64,000 bases of DNA from Halorhabdus utahensis DSM 12940 (GCF_000023945.1 NC_013158.1:1-64000), one strand, 5' to 3'. Positions 41,238-50,623 are shown, counted from the first letter of the stretch. Translations and numbers: made by a program. The notes: generated from the letters alone by a model not told the origin.

Positions 41238-42998
41238 CTATTGGGTCTCGTCAGATTCGCCGCCGTCGGCCCATAGATCGGCGTCTGCTTCCGTCTCGTC
41301 CGCAGTGATTCGATCCTCGTTCCAGGCAAACTCACGGGTGAACAGGCCGTCGTCCTTGAGATCCCACGGGTCGCCGTCGGTGAGTTTCGGGCCGTCGAGC
41401 CACGACTGGAGAATGTTCCAGACGAAGACGAGTTGCCCCACGAACAGGATCAGTGCGCCGACGGTGGCGGCCTGGTGGAGGAGCGTGATGACGTCGATCG
41501 GGCCGACGGTGATGGCGTTGTAGGTTGCAAGTCTGCGCGGCAGGCCGACGTAGCCCAGCAGGATCATGGCGAAGAACGTCACGTTCGTGCCGATCATGGT
41601 CAGCCAGAAGTGCCACTTGCCCAGCGTGCGCTGGTACATCCGCCCAGTGTAAATGGGGAACCAGTAGTAGACGCCGGCGAACACCGCGAAGGCGATCGCC
41701 CCCATGATCACGTAATGGAAGTGCCCGACGACGTAGTAAGTGTCCGTCAGGATCAGGTCGATCGGGATCGACGCCAGGAACACGCCAGTCACGCCGCCGA
41801 TGATGAAGTTTGCCACGAATCCGATGCAGAACAGCATCGGGGTAGTTAGCCTGATGCGGCCGTTCCACATCGTCGTGATCCAGTTGAACGTCTTGACTGC
41901 GCTCGGTATCGCGATCGCCAAGGAGACGGCCATGAAACTCGCCCGGAGTCGCGGGTCGATCCCCGTCGCGAACATGTGGTGGGCCCAGACGCCGAAGGAG
42001 AGCACGCCGATCGCCAGCGTCGAGTAGACGACGAACTTGAACCCGAACAGCTTCCGACCCGAGAACCGCGGGATGATGTAGCTTATCAGCCCCATCGGTG
42101 GCAACACCAGTATGTACACCTCCGGATGGCCGAAGAACCAGAACAGATGTTGCCACAGTATCGGGTTCCCGCCGTCGACGGCGAAGAACAGCGTCCCGAG
42201 GTTCCGATCGAGCAGCAACATGATGAGTGCGCTGCCCAGCAGCGGGAACGCGAAGAGGATGATCCCCGACTGGGTGAGCATCGTCCAGGAGAAGATGTCT
42301 AAGTTCGCCCAGGAGACGTCATCACCGCGTTCGGTGAAGATTGTGACGATGAAGTTGATCGCCCCCATCGTCGCCGAGACGCCCGTCAGATGGAGTCCCA
42401 GCAACATCATGTCCGTCCCGAGATGGGGCTGTTCGACCGACAGCGGCGCGTACATCGTCCAGGACGCCTGGGAGGGGGCGATCCCCGGGATGAGAAAGCC
42501 ACTCCAGATGAGTAACGCGCCCGGCGGCAACAGCCAGAACGCGATCGCGTTGATCCGGGGGAAGGCCATGTCGTCAGCCCCGATCAGTAGCGGGATGAAG
42601 TAGTTCCCGAAGGCCGCGATGATCGGCGTTCCGAAGAGGAACAACATTGTGATGCCGTGGCTCGTGAGCAACGCGTTGTAGAAGCTCGCACTCACGATGT
42701 TCGAAGACGGAGTGACCAGTTCGAGCCGCATGACCATGACGGCCAGGCCACCGACCGCGAGCGCAATCAGTGCAAAGAGCCCGTAGAGCAATCCGATGTC
42801 CTTGTGATCGACTGTCGTGAGCCACCGGAGCACCCCGGCGGGCTTCTCCCGGTGGCCGTATCCTGTCTCGCTGACGGTCCCGCCACTGGCCGTCGGTGAC
42901 GCGTAGCTCCGCCAGTCTTCGATACGCGTGAGAAACGCCGCAACCCCGACCAGCAAAATTCCCATCAAGACCGTCAATGCGAGCTGTTCGCCTGCCAT
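41238..42998 (-). CDS. coxA: Heme-copper terminal oxidase subunit I
   Basis: Catalytic subunit of an aerobic heme-copper oxidase (586 aa) that reduces O2 to water. It has 12-14 membrane helices, and the A-type motif FFGHPEVYILVLPP with His-Pro-Glu-Val-Tyr (CuB ligand and cross-linked Tyr). It also has WAHHMFATG (two CuB His) and VVGHFHYVIMGA (heme a and a3 His). The Glu in GHPEV indicates the A1-like proton-channel pattern. The N-terminal helix (LTVLMGILLVGVAAFL) and the acidic C terminus are haloarchaeal. No subunit II gene is in the window, so its partner must lie elsewhere. The Met start at 42998 is clear. Confidence 0.93.
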   Translation of the reverse strand: MAGEQLALTVLMGILLVGVAAFLTRIEDWRSYASPTASGGTVSETGYGHREKPAGVLRWLTTVDHKDIGLLYGLFALIALAVGGLAVMVMRLELVTPSSNIVSASFYNALLTSHGITMLFLFGTPIIAAFGNYFIPLLIGADDMAFPRINAIAFWLLPPGALLIWSGFLIPGIAPSQASWTMYAPLSVEQPHLGTDMMLLGLHLTGVSATMGAINFIVTIFTERGDDVSWANLDIFSWTMLTQSGIILFAFPLLGSALIMLLLDRNLGTLFFAVDGGNPILWQHLFWFFGHPEVYILVLPPMGLISYIIPRFSGRKLFGFKFVVYSTLAIGVLSFGVWAHHMFATGIDPRLRASFMAVSLAIAIPSAVKTFNWITTMWNGRIRLTTPMLFCIGFVANFIIGGVTGVFLASIPIDLILTDTYYVVGHFHYVIMGAIAFAVFAGVYYWFPIYTGRMYQRTLGKWHFWLTMIGTNVTFFAMILLGYVGLPRRLATYNAITVGPIDVITLLHQAATVGALILFVGQLVFVWNILQSWLDGPKLTDGDPWDLKDDGLFTREFAWNEDRITADETEADADLWADGGESDETQ

Positions 42999-43190
42999 GG
43001 TTCTCCCTCCGGGAGGTTCCCACTAAAAGGGTGCGTTAGAGGCACCATTCTCTCCCGGTTTCGGCTGTCGAAGCGAGCCGGTTTCAGGGAGCAGTTCATG
43101 ACCACGTCCACGCAACCACCGCGCCGTTTCGGCCGCTGCGCGGCGAAGCAACGATCTCACGTCTCTGGTTTCACAGTCTCGCGACGGTAC

Positions 43191-43463
43191 TCACTCGCGG
43201 GTTTCGGGCACGACGCCCGGCGGTTCCTCGGGTTCGCCGTCGGCCTCGGCCCGCGAGACGGCCCGGCCGGCGTAGTACGACAGTACGCCCAGCAGGACGA
43301 TCATCGACCCGACGATCGCGAGCTGGAGGCCGGAGGCGACGCTGTTCCAGCCGAACGGGCTGGCGACGACGAACGCGACGAAAAAGAACGTCAAGATGCC
43401 GAGCGGTATCGCATTGACCGTCAGATCGAGAACTGTCTCGCGATCGAGCTCTCCGAGTTGCAT
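43191..43463 (-). CDS. Small membrane protein upstream of coxA (DUF6684-like)
   Basis: A 90-aa protein with two hydrophobic helices (PLGILTFFFVAFVVASPFGW and LQLAIVGSMIVLLGVLSYYA) and an acidic, Pro-rich tail. I recall the family label DUF6684, usually found with haloarchaeal oxidase genes. It is 192 bp upstream of coxA in the same direction; that spacer carries no gene I can support. Likely an assembly or accessory subunit of the oxidase. Confidence 0.75.
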   Translation of the reverse strand: MQLGELDRETVLDLTVNAIPLGILTFFFVAFVVASPFGWNSVASGLQLAIVGSMIVLLGVLSYYAGRAVSRAEADGEPEEPPGVVPETRE

Positions 43464-43562
43464 GTGAAAGGCTTCGCCGACAGAGATAAATAGGCTGTTG
43501 AAACCGGAAAACGATGGTCGGTCCCAGCCAATCTTGAGCAGCGGTGTGACGGCCCGGGCGAG

Positions 43563-43952
43563 TCACTCCAGCAGCGCGCCTGTGAGCCCGACGGCAACCA
43601 GAATCCCGCCGGCTCCTACGATCGACAACCCACGCCCGACGACGCCGTTCGGGTCTTCCGTGAGGGCGAGTACGTCGAGACCAGCCGGACCTACCTGCGT
43701 GGCGAGGACTGCGCCCCCGATCACGGCGAATCCGACGCCGAGTCCAGCGAGCGGTCGCCAGAGGTCGGCCGTGTAGCCCGACTCACGGAGGATGCCGGCG
43801 ACACTCGCCCCGAGGAGGAGGATGCCACCGACTGCGACCGGATAGAGGCCGATGAACACGCCGAGTTCCGACAGTGCGAACCCGAGTGCGACGAACAGCG
43901 GCCACGGACTGGCACGCCGGCTGGGGGCCTCCACGTTGGAGTGTTGGCTCAT
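43563..43952 (-). CDS. Membrane protein of oxidase cluster (DUF7541-like)
   Basis: A 129-aa membrane protein with four hydrophobic helices (WPLFVALGFALSELGVFIGL, VAVGGILLLGASVAGILR, and two more Gly-rich helices). Its start MSQHSNVEAPSRRASPWPLF is preferred to the longer frame. I recall the label DUF7541. It lies 99 bp before the DUF6684-like gene on the same strand, so the two and coxA may form one transcript. A 161-bp divergent promoter region separates it from the next plus-strand gene. Confidence 0.72.
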   Translation of the reverse strand: MSQHSNVEAPSRRASPWPLFVALGFALSELGVFIGLYPVAVGGILLLGASVAGILRESGYTADLWRPLAGLGVGFAVIGGAVLATQVGPAGLDVLALTEDPNGVVGRGLSIVGAGGILVAVGLTGALLE

Positions 43953-44113
43953 ACGAAACCCTCGTGCGGTAGCGTCAAAGGTCCATCGGAGCCGACAATG
44001 CCGTCCGGGACATCGCTGGATCGTTGCACTGTGTTGGACTCCTGTTGTCCCCCATCGTGTGAACTCGATCGCTGGCACAAAGTATATGCCTCGCATGGGA
44101 CTTGTTCTGGACA

Positions 44114-46657
44114 ATGACTACACGTGCAATCGAGCGCGTCGACCAGTGGGAGACGCGCTCGTTTACCGGGGGCTATCGCGGCCTGCACGAACTCGCCGAG
44201 GCGGAATTCTCGGGCGTCGTGCGCGCGGGAGCGGCCACGTTGTGTATGCTAAATGGAACCGTCATTGGCGTTCTTGACGGCTCGATCGAGGACTTCGAGG
44301 CGGCGGAGGGTACCGCCTACGCCGCGCCGACACCGGCGCTGCCGCTTCTGGTCGTGATGCAGGAGCGAAGCGACGAGGTCCGGGCGAAGTACTACACGGA
44401 AGATACGCCGTTGTCAAAAGTCGATGAGACGCTCGCTGACGGCAAGTTCACGGGTTTCGTCGAACTCTCGGAGAACGTCCTCAGCGGGGACTACTACGCT
44501 GTCTATCACGCCGGCCGCTCGATGAGCGTCGCGTTTGTCGGCGAGCGCGGAGAACTGCTTCGCGACGAGGAGGCGTTCGAGCGAGCCGACGACGAAGTCG
44601 GGATCTACGAGGTCCGACCGGTCGACATCGACGTCATCGAGGTGCCCGATGTAGCGCCCGAATCAGACGACTCGCCGTCGAGCGATCTTGCGGCCGGCGG
44701 TGGCGTCGGTGGTGACGAAGTCGACGCGTCCACCGAAGACCCACCCGTGGTAGACGACGAGACGGACGAGACGGACGGGACGGACGAGACGGACGAGACG
44801 GACGAGACGACGCGAGAGGTGGAATCCACGCTTGCCGAGCGTGAAGACGATGACGTAGCTGCTGAGACAACCGGCCAGGACGGCGCTGTGGATGACACTG
44901 GCCACGAAGCACCAGCCGATACTGAGAGCGACGCGGCCGCTGAGGCCGACAGTGATACCGAATCAGCCGGTACTGACACGGATGCACCACCGCAACCGGC
45001 CGACACTGCCACTGACGGTGCTTCGGACACGGCGGACTCGTCGCGCCCTGACCGACAGACTGCGGGCGAGCGACAGTCCTCACCACCGGAGGCTGATTCG
45101 GCACGGACGCGGGAGGCTGACACTGATCAGACTGCTGAGGGGACACAAGCAGAGGTCGAACAAACGGAGTCAACTGACGACCCAGAGCGATCGGGAAACA
45201 GCGACCGTTCCGGGGCGTCATCAACGACCGAGTCTCGTTCCATTCGGAGCCAACAGGCGGACCGACAGCGGACTGATACAACTGCGTCGAACCACCCTGG
45301 AGCGGCGGCTGCCAGGCAAACGCAAACAACGTCGAGTGTTGCTGCCGGGACACCCTCCGACCTCGAGATTCGAACGATACCCTCGCTTGATCCGGACAAA
45401 TCCTGGGGCACAGACGAGAATGGACCCAAGGCCAGTGCTGCACCGGTTCCGCCTGTCGATACTGGTCACGCCGGGTCGGCTTCCCAGGACACGGTGGATC
45501 ATCGTCGGGAGCGAAACGAGTCGACCGCACACTCTCAAAGCGATATTTCGGAGCAATCGGAGTCGGAGGAGTCTCCGCGACAAGGCACGGCCACCACGCA
45601 GTCCCCGAGCGGATCGGACGCCGAGACGGACAACCAACCGTCCACCCGAACCCAAAACGAGCCCAACCAGACCGATGGCCAGGTGCGTGAACTCAAGGCA
45701 CAAATCGAGGAGCGTGAGGCCCGCATCGAGGACCTCGAAGATCGCGTCGAGACGACCGAAGCCAATCGTGACGAACTCAAGGCCGAACGTGACGAGTTAC
45801 AGGCCGAACGTGACGAACTGCGGGAAGAACTCTCGGACGTTCGAGCCGAACTCGAGTCCCTCAGAGAGGAGCGCGACAGCCTCGAAGCGAACCTAGAGGA
45901 ACTCGACGTAAACGCCGACACTGTCACACACCGGATGAGCCGCCAGGAGGCGATCGAAGGGACGAACCTCTTCGTTCGATACGATTCGAAGAGCGCGCCC
46001 ACGCTTGCGGCCGCTCGCGAGTCCGGAGCAAGTCAGTCCGATGTCAAAGAGAACCTCTCGGTCGAGTACCACACCCAGTTCGAAGTCGAGGGGGCCCACG
46101 TCGAGGGCCAGCCCTTCGAACAATTTCTGCGCGACACGATGGAACACCGGTACGTCACCTGGGTTGTCGAGGAACTCCTCTTCGAGATCCGCGACACCGG
46201 CCACCGCGAGGCGATGGCCGATCTCTACGACGCGTTGCCCCACATCGATCGTGTCGAACTCAATGGCTCGGTCGGCGTCGAATACGACGAGGACGGACAG
46301 ACCAAACGCTCTCAGGAGTCTTTCGACGTCGTCTTTCGCGACCGGATGGGGAATCCGCTCGTCGTCGCGAACCTGAACGATTCGCGACAGGCGGCGACCG
46401 AGAACCAGATGAACTCGCTGGTCACGGCTGCGACACGGGTCGGTGAAACGAGCGATTCGCTCGCGGGGGCGATGTTCGTCACCTCGAGTTTCTTCGAACC
46501 GGCTGCCCTGGAAACGACTGCCGAGGCGACCGGCGGTGGCCTACTCAGCCGGGACAAACGGGAGAGTTTCGTCAAACTCTCGCGAAAACAGGGCTATCAC
46601 CTCTGTCTCGCCGAAGCACGTGACGATCAGTTCCACATGGCCGTCCCTGAACTGTGA
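44114..46657 (+). CDS. Long acidic coiled-coil protein (DUF7527-like)
   Basis: An 847-aa, strongly acidic cytoplasmic protein. Residues 1-190 form a conserved N-terminal domain (ERVDQWETRSFTGGYRGLHE, GDYYAVYHAGRSMSVAFVG). Residues 190-510 are disordered Asp/Glu/Ser/Thr-rich sequence with a 9-bp tandem repeat. A long coiled coil (about 525-600, LEDRVETTEANRDELKAERD) leads to a conserved C-terminal domain with a restriction-endonuclease-like feel (RYVTWVVEELLFEIRDTGHR, VVFRDRMGNPLVVANLNDSR). The last similarity is an impression, not a search. I recall the label DUF7527. A TATA-like aaagtatatg about 30 bp upstream suggests a leaderless transcript. Function unknown. Confidence 0.75.
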   Translation: MTTRAIERVDQWETRSFTGGYRGLHELAEAEFSGVVRAGAATLCMLNGTVIGVLDGSIEDFEAAEGTAYAAPTPALPLLVVMQERSDEVRAKYYTEDTPLSKVDETLADGKFTGFVELSENVLSGDYYAVYHAGRSMSVAFVGERGELLRDEEAFERADDEVGIYEVRPVDIDVIEVPDVAPESDDSPSSDLAAGGGVGGDEVDASTEDPPVVDDETDETDGTDETDETDETTREVESTLAEREDDDVAAETTGQDGAVDDTGHEAPADTESDAAAEADSDTESAGTDTDAPPQPADTATDGASDTADSSRPDRQTAGERQSSPPEADSARTREADTDQTAEGTQAEVEQTESTDDPERSGNSDRSGASSTTESRSIRSQQADRQRTDTTASNHPGAAAARQTQTTSSVAAGTPSDLEIRTIPSLDPDKSWGTDENGPKASAAPVPPVDTGHAGSASQDTVDHRRERNESTAHSQSDISEQSESEESPRQGTATTQSPSGSDAETDNQPSTRTQNEPNQTDGQVRELKAQIEEREARIEDLEDRVETTEANRDELKAERDELQAERDELREELSDVRAELESLREERDSLEANLEELDVNADTVTHRMSRQEAIEGTNLFVRYDSKSAPTLAAARESGASQSDVKENLSVEYHTQFEVEGAHVEGQPFEQFLRDTMEHRYVTWVVEELLFEIRDTGHREAMADLYDALPHIDRVELNGSVGVEYDEDGQTKRSQESFDVVFRDRMGNPLVVANLNDSRQAATENQMNSLVTAATRVGETSDSLAGAMFVTSSFFEPAALETTAEATGGGLLSRDKRESFVKLSRKQGYHLCLAEARDDQFHMAVPEL
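44756..44809 (+). repeat. 9-bp tandem repeat encoding Asp-Glu-Thr
   Basis: Six in-frame copies of GACGAGACG (one with G for A at the fifth base) encode DETDETDGTDETDETDET inside the disordered region of the DUF7527-like protein. Copy number could vary between strains by slippage without breaking the frame. Confidence 0.85.
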
Positions 46658-46760
46658 GGGAGCGTCCGCTCACTGCAAACGGTGAAAGGGTGTCCGGTAG
46701 CTGAACGTAGACAGTAACAGCTATCGCCGCGTCGGACGACAGATGACGTCGAAACGAATC

Positions 46761-47066
46761 TCAGCCTTCGATCTCGGCCGCATCCTCGATCTTCATGCCT
46801 TCGAGCTTTTCGATGGTCTGATCGACCTTGTTGTCGAGGTCGTCGACGAACTCGTGGGTGTGGTCTGTCGTGATTGCACCCTGGCTCGAGGGCTCGATGA
46901 GGTTCTCCTCTTCGAGAACTCGCAGGGAGTACCGTACCTTGTGATGGGGGTAACCCGTCTCGTTGGACATCTTGACGATGCCGATCGGTTCGTTCTCGAT
47001 GACCATCCGGAGAACCTGGAGATGCCGCTCCAGCATGTCGACTTCCTTTTCGAGCCTATCTATCAT
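46761..47066 (-). CDS. Winged-helix transcriptional regulator
   Basis: A 101-aa protein: N-terminal helix MIDRLEKEVDMLERHLQVLR, then a winged helix (IVKMSNETGYPHHKVRYSLR, VLEEENLIEPSSQGA), then a C-terminal helix likely for dimerisation. This is the COG3432-like archaeal class. A TATA-like TTTAAA lies 25-30 bp before the ATG, and an imperfect palindrome (CAC-N2-GTTAAC-N2-GTG, 47069-47084) overlaps the leader region and could be its own operator. It is convergent with the long coiled-coil gene and divergent from purA. Confidence 0.82.
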   Translation of the reverse strand: MIDRLEKEVDMLERHLQVLRMVIENEPIGIVKMSNETGYPHHKVRYSLRVLEEENLIEPSSQGAITTDHTHEFVDDLDNKVDQTIEKLEGMKIEDAAEIEG

Positions 47067-47229
47067 GGCACGTGTTAACTTGTGTTCGGAGGGTTTAAAG
47101 GTTGCTGTCCGGTGGTCGAAAAACAACTGAAGATGCTTTGTGAGCGTCGGATATAACCCTTGTGATAGAGTGACTATCAGGACGCGCCGACCGTAATCTG
47201 TTTATCGGGGTGGAAAAAACGGGCGAGTG

Positions 47230-48618
47230 ATGACCGTTACGATCGTTGGGTCACAGCTCGGCGACGAGGGAAAGGGCCGGGTCGTCGACCTCTACAGCGA
47301 CGAAGCCGACGTCGTCGTCCGGTATCAAGGCGGCGACAACGCCGGTCACACGGTGTGTCACAGCGGGGAAGAGTACAAGCTGTCACTGGTGCCAAGCGGC
47401 GCGATCCGGGGGAAAGTGGGCGTCCTCGGGAACGGGTGCGTGATCAATCCACGGACCCTGTTCGACGAACTACAGATGCTCCGGGACCGGGATCTCGACC
47501 CCGACGTGCGCGTTGCCGAGCGTGCACACGTGATCATGCCGTTCCACCGCGTCCTCGACGGGATCGAGGAGGACGTCAAAAGCGAGGACGACCAGGAGGT
47601 CGGCACCACCGGTCGTGGGATCGGTCCGACCTACGAGGACAAAGCCGGCCGTCGTGGCGTCCGAATCGGCGACCTGCTCGACCCCGGTGTCCTGCGGGAT
47701 CGACTCGAATACGTCGTTCCCCAGAAGCGTGCGATCGCCGAGGACGTCTACGGTCTCGACGTCGACAACGTCGAGGAATACCCGAGCGCCTTCGATATCG
47801 ATGCGCTCTTCGAGGAGTTCAACGAGTACGGTCGCCGGATCGAACGGGAAGACATGGCCGTCAACGCCGGCGCGTTCCTGTCCGAGGCGCGGGCCTCGGG
47901 CAAGTCCCTCATGCTGGAGGGGGCCCAGGGGACGATCATCGACATCGATCACGGGAACTATCCGTTCGTCACCTCCTCGAACCCGACCGCGGGCGGCGCA
48001 ACGGTCGGCACCGGGCTCAGCCCCGGCGTCATCGGCGACGGCGAGGTCGTCGGCATCGTCAAGGCCTATCTCACGCGGGTTGGCAGCGGGCCACTCCCCA
48101 CGGAACTGGGCGGCGTGCCCGGTGACACGCCGGGCTACGACGGCGACCCCGAGAACCCGCGGACCGAAGCTGAGGAACTCGCGACGTACATCCGCGACGC
48201 GGGCGACGAGTACGGGACCGTCACCGGCCGACCACGCCGGGTCGGCTGGCTCGACATGCCGATGCTTCGCCACGCCACCCGTGCCAGCGGTTTCACCGGG
48301 CTGGCGGTCAATCACGTCGACACCCTCGCCGGGCTGGACGAACTCGAGGTAGCCGAGGCCTACGAACTCGACGGCGAGCGTCTCGAGACGATGCCGCCGA
48401 CCACCGAGCGATGGGCCGACTGCGAGCCCGTCTTCCGGACCTTCGACGGCTGGGGCGAGCAGGACTGGGAAGCAGTCGCTGCCGAGGGCTACGACGCGCT
48501 CCCGGCGGACGCTCGTACCTATCTGGAATACATGAGCGACGAACTCGATGTCCCGATCTACGCGATCGGCGTCGGCCCGTCGCGTGAGGACACGATCGTT
48601 CGCGAGACGCCGTACTGA
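47230..48618 (+). CDS. purA: Adenylosuccinate synthetase PurA
   Basis: Converts IMP, GTP and aspartate to adenylosuccinate, the first step toward AMP (462 aa). GTP-site loop GSQLGDEGKGRVVD near residue 10, catalytic His in GDNAGHTV, VGTTGRGIGPTYEDKAGRRG, and GQGTIIDIDHGNYPFVTSSN-like sequence are all present. The haloarchaeal form is slightly longer than the common 430 aa, with acidic insertions. ATG at 47230 is preferred to GTG at 47227. A TATA-like tgtttatc lies about 30 bp upstream. Confidence 0.96.
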   Translation: MTVTIVGSQLGDEGKGRVVDLYSDEADVVVRYQGGDNAGHTVCHSGEEYKLSLVPSGAIRGKVGVLGNGCVINPRTLFDELQMLRDRDLDPDVRVAERAHVIMPFHRVLDGIEEDVKSEDDQEVGTTGRGIGPTYEDKAGRRGVRIGDLLDPGVLRDRLEYVVPQKRAIAEDVYGLDVDNVEEYPSAFDIDALFEEFNEYGRRIEREDMAVNAGAFLSEARASGKSLMLEGAQGTIIDIDHGNYPFVTSSNPTAGGATVGTGLSPGVIGDGEVVGIVKAYLTRVGSGPLPTELGGVPGDTPGYDGDPENPRTEAEELATYIRDAGDEYGTVTGRPRRVGWLDMPMLRHATRASGFTGLAVNHVDTLAGLDELEVAEAYELDGERLETMPPTTERWADCEPVFRTFDGWGEQDWEAVAAEGYDALPADARTYLEYMSDELDVPIYAIGVGPSREDTIVRETPY

Positions 48619-48633
48619 TCGCCCACCGCAGGA

Positions 48634-49728
48634 CTACGTTTCGCTGTCGGGGCCGACCTCGCCCGCCGCCACCATCGCCTCGAACGGATTGTCGTCGATC
48701 GTCAGCGGGAAGTCGACGCGCCCACGCCGGCGAACTGATTCATACCCGCCGAAAATTATCTCGGCGGTGTTCAGCCCATGACGCGCCCGAAGTTCGGACT
48801 CGCGGTCGCTCCCGACGGCGTCGATCACGTCGTCGATCGCTCGTTGGTGATAGGCGTTTCCGTATTCGTACTCACCCGTTCCGGCGTGATGGAGCGTCTC
48901 GCCGTCGACGTCGACCGTCTCCCACGTCCCTGAGCCGGCTCGCCGGACTTCAAGCATCGGGCCGTCGTCGGCGTCGATTCGGATTTCGCCATCGTTGCCG
49001 ACGAGGTGAAACGCGGCCCCGACCAGGTCGGATCGATCGCCCGTCGAAAGGAGCCCATCGACGCCGTTGTCGTACGTCCACTGGGCGAGCATCTGGTTCT
49101 CCTGGTGCATCCCGAAGCGGACATCTTCCTCGCGGTAATCGAGTTGTGCGAGGACCCACTCTGCCTGGGGCTCGCCGGCGAACATCCCCGCGAGGTCGAT
49201 GCTGTGTGCGCCGGTGTCATAGAAGTCGTCCCACCCGATCTCGACCCGCTGGAGGTCGCCGATCTCACCCGCGTCGAGTAGTTCCGTCGCGGCCCGAAAC
49301 GGCCGGCCGAAGCGACGCATTCGGTGGAACGTCAACTGGGTGTCGGCCCGCCAGGCTGCCTGTGCCATCCGTTGTGCGCCGGCCCACGTGGCTGCCATCG
49401 GCTTCTCACAGTGGATCGCCTCGACGCCGCGACGGGCAGCGGCCACCGTGAGGTCTGCGTGAGCCTCGGGCGGGACCGTCAGACTCACCACGTCGGGATC
49501 GACGGCGTCGAACAGCTCGATCGCGTCCGAGAACCGGCCGTCCTCAGGCAGGTCGAACGTCTCCGCGAATGCTTCGACGCGATCGGAGTGCCGGTCGGCC
49601 GCGGCAACCAGCCGTGTCTCGTCGTTACGTTCGTAGGCTTCCGCGTGGCGATACGCCATCGACCAGCTGTCCGTTGTCGGGTTCTCGGGTTCCGCACCCG
49701 TTCCGACGACGGCGACGTCGTAGGTCAT
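48634..49728 (-). CDS. Gfo/Idh/MocA-family oxidoreductase
   Basis: NAD(P)-dependent sugar or inositol dehydrogenase-like protein (364 aa). The Rossmann start MTYDVAVVGTGAEPENPTTD is slightly altered (GTGAEP in place of GxGxxG) with an insertion before SWSMAYRHAEAYER. EKPMAATWAGAQRMAQAAWR is the typical catalytic-Lys motif (Lys in EKP). The C-terminal domain has the beta-sheet dimer region and DFYDTGAHSIDLAGMF with a His suited for catalysis. The substrate is unknown. It is convergent with purA and divergent from the Trm112-like gene. Confidence 0.88.
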   Translation of the reverse strand: MTYDVAVVGTGAEPENPTTDSWSMAYRHAEAYERNDETRLVAAADRHSDRVEAFAETFDLPEDGRFSDAIELFDAVDPDVVSLTVPPEAHADLTVAAARRGVEAIHCEKPMAATWAGAQRMAQAAWRADTQLTFHRMRRFGRPFRAATELLDAGEIGDLQRVEIGWDDFYDTGAHSIDLAGMFAGEPQAEWVLAQLDYREEDVRFGMHQENQMLAQWTYDNGVDGLLSTGDRSDLVGAAFHLVGNDGEIRIDADDGPMLEVRRAGSGTWETVDVDGETLHHAGTGEYEYGNAYHQRAIDDVIDAVGSDRESELRARHGLNTAEIIFGGYESVRRRGRVDFPLTIDDNPFEAMVAAGEVGPDSET

Positions 49729-49837
49729 CGTCTTGGCCGACGGACGGGGCACGTATCGGCGTTTCGGGAACGGGTGTTCCCGTAAATCAATCCGACGCGA
49801 GCGGCACGTTTTTGCCGCGGGGGGCGTAGGTAGAGGT

Positions 49838-50032
49838 ATGCAAGAAGACCTGATGGACATTATCTGCTGTCCGCTCGACAAACACGATCTCGAACTCGAC
49901 GTCGAGGAACGCGAGGACGGGGAAATCGTCGCCGGGACGCTGACGTGTACCGAGTGCGGCGAGACGTACCCGATCGAGGACGGCATTCCCAACCTGCTCC
50001 CGCCGGACATGCGCGAGGACGCACCGGCCTAG
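49838..50032 (+). CDS. Trm112-like methyltransferase activator
   Basis: A 64-aa zinc-binding protein with two Cys pairs: ICCPLDKHDLELDVEER and LTCTECGETYPIEDGIPNLL. Archaeal and yeast Trm112 stabilise several tRNA/rRNA/protein methyltransferases; the C-terminal IPNLLPP fits the family. The ATG at 49838 was chosen because the upstream residues are not conserved. A T6 run follows the stop within 10 bp. Confidence 0.88.
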   Translation: MQEDLMDIICCPLDKHDLELDVEEREDGEIVAGTLTCTECGETYPIEDGIPNLLPPDMREDAPA

Positions 50033-50034
50033 AG

Positions 50035-50041
50035 CTTTTTT
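50035..50041 (+). terminator. T-run after the Trm112-like gene
   Basis: CTTTTTT follows the stop codon by 2-3 bp. Archaeal RNA polymerase can end at such U-rich tracts without a hairpin. The next gene begins 25 bp later, so it could equally be its promoter T-tract. Confidence 0.3.
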
Positions 50042-50065
50042 ACCGGTCCCGTCGGAGAGACACGT

Positions 50066-50623
50066 GTGGTAGACCCGCTCCCCGTCCACGTCAACCGCGA
50101 GGAACTTCACGACATAGCGGTGCCCACGTCCTTCGAAACCACCGGCACGTTCGACGTTCGACTCGTCAATCACGGCCAGCCACTGCACGTCCACCTTCAT
50201 CTCGACGACGACCTCTCGACCGTCGCAAGCCTGGAGGCGACCAATCACTACGTCGACGGCGAGAGCGAACGGCGCGTCACGGTCTCGGTCCGGGACGGTG
50301 CGACCATCCGGGGCAAGCTCAAGGTCGTCAGCGGCTACGGTGCCCAGACGCGCTACGTCGACGTGATCGTAACCGAACCCGACGAGGAGGAAGACTCCGT
50401 TCGGGTCGACGAATCGCTTGCCGAACCCCAGCCTGTCGCCGCGGACCAGACCGAGGGGCTCGTTGCCGACGGGCCGGCCGTGCCGGTCGCTGCCCTCGCT
50501 ATCGGTGCCCTCGTCGTCACCGCCGGGATCGCATTTGCTCTCCAGGCGTTCGTCGTCGGTCTCGGTGCGCTCGTGGTTCTGGCCGGCGTGATCGTCGCAC
50601 TGTACGTCCTTTTCGTCGAGTGA
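50066..50623 (+). CDS. C-terminally membrane-anchored protein (DUF7524-like)
   Basis: A 185-aa protein with a GTG start. The first 130 residues are beta-rich, with paired strands (FDVRLVNHGQPLHVHLHLDD, ERRVTVSVRDGATIRGKLKV). The C terminus has two tightly spaced hydrophobic helices (about 140-160 and 163-184). I recall the label DUF7524. An Ig-like or cupredoxin-like domain facing outside or inside cannot be settled. It is followed closely by the next gene on the same strand. Confidence 0.7.
   Translation: MVDPLPVHVNREELHDIAVPTSFETTGTFDVRLVNHGQPLHVHLHLDDDLSTVASLEATNHYVDGESERRVTVSVRDGATIRGKLKVVSGYGAQTRYVDVIVTEPDEEEDSVRVDESLAEPQPVAADQTEGLVADGPAVPVAALAIGALVVTAGIAFALQAFVVGLGALVVLAGVIVALYVLFVE

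Noticed and set aside
43040-43090. TTCG-N5-CGAA near the oxidase subunit I promoter
   Set aside because: Half-sites are in the opposite order to the NarO-like repeat.
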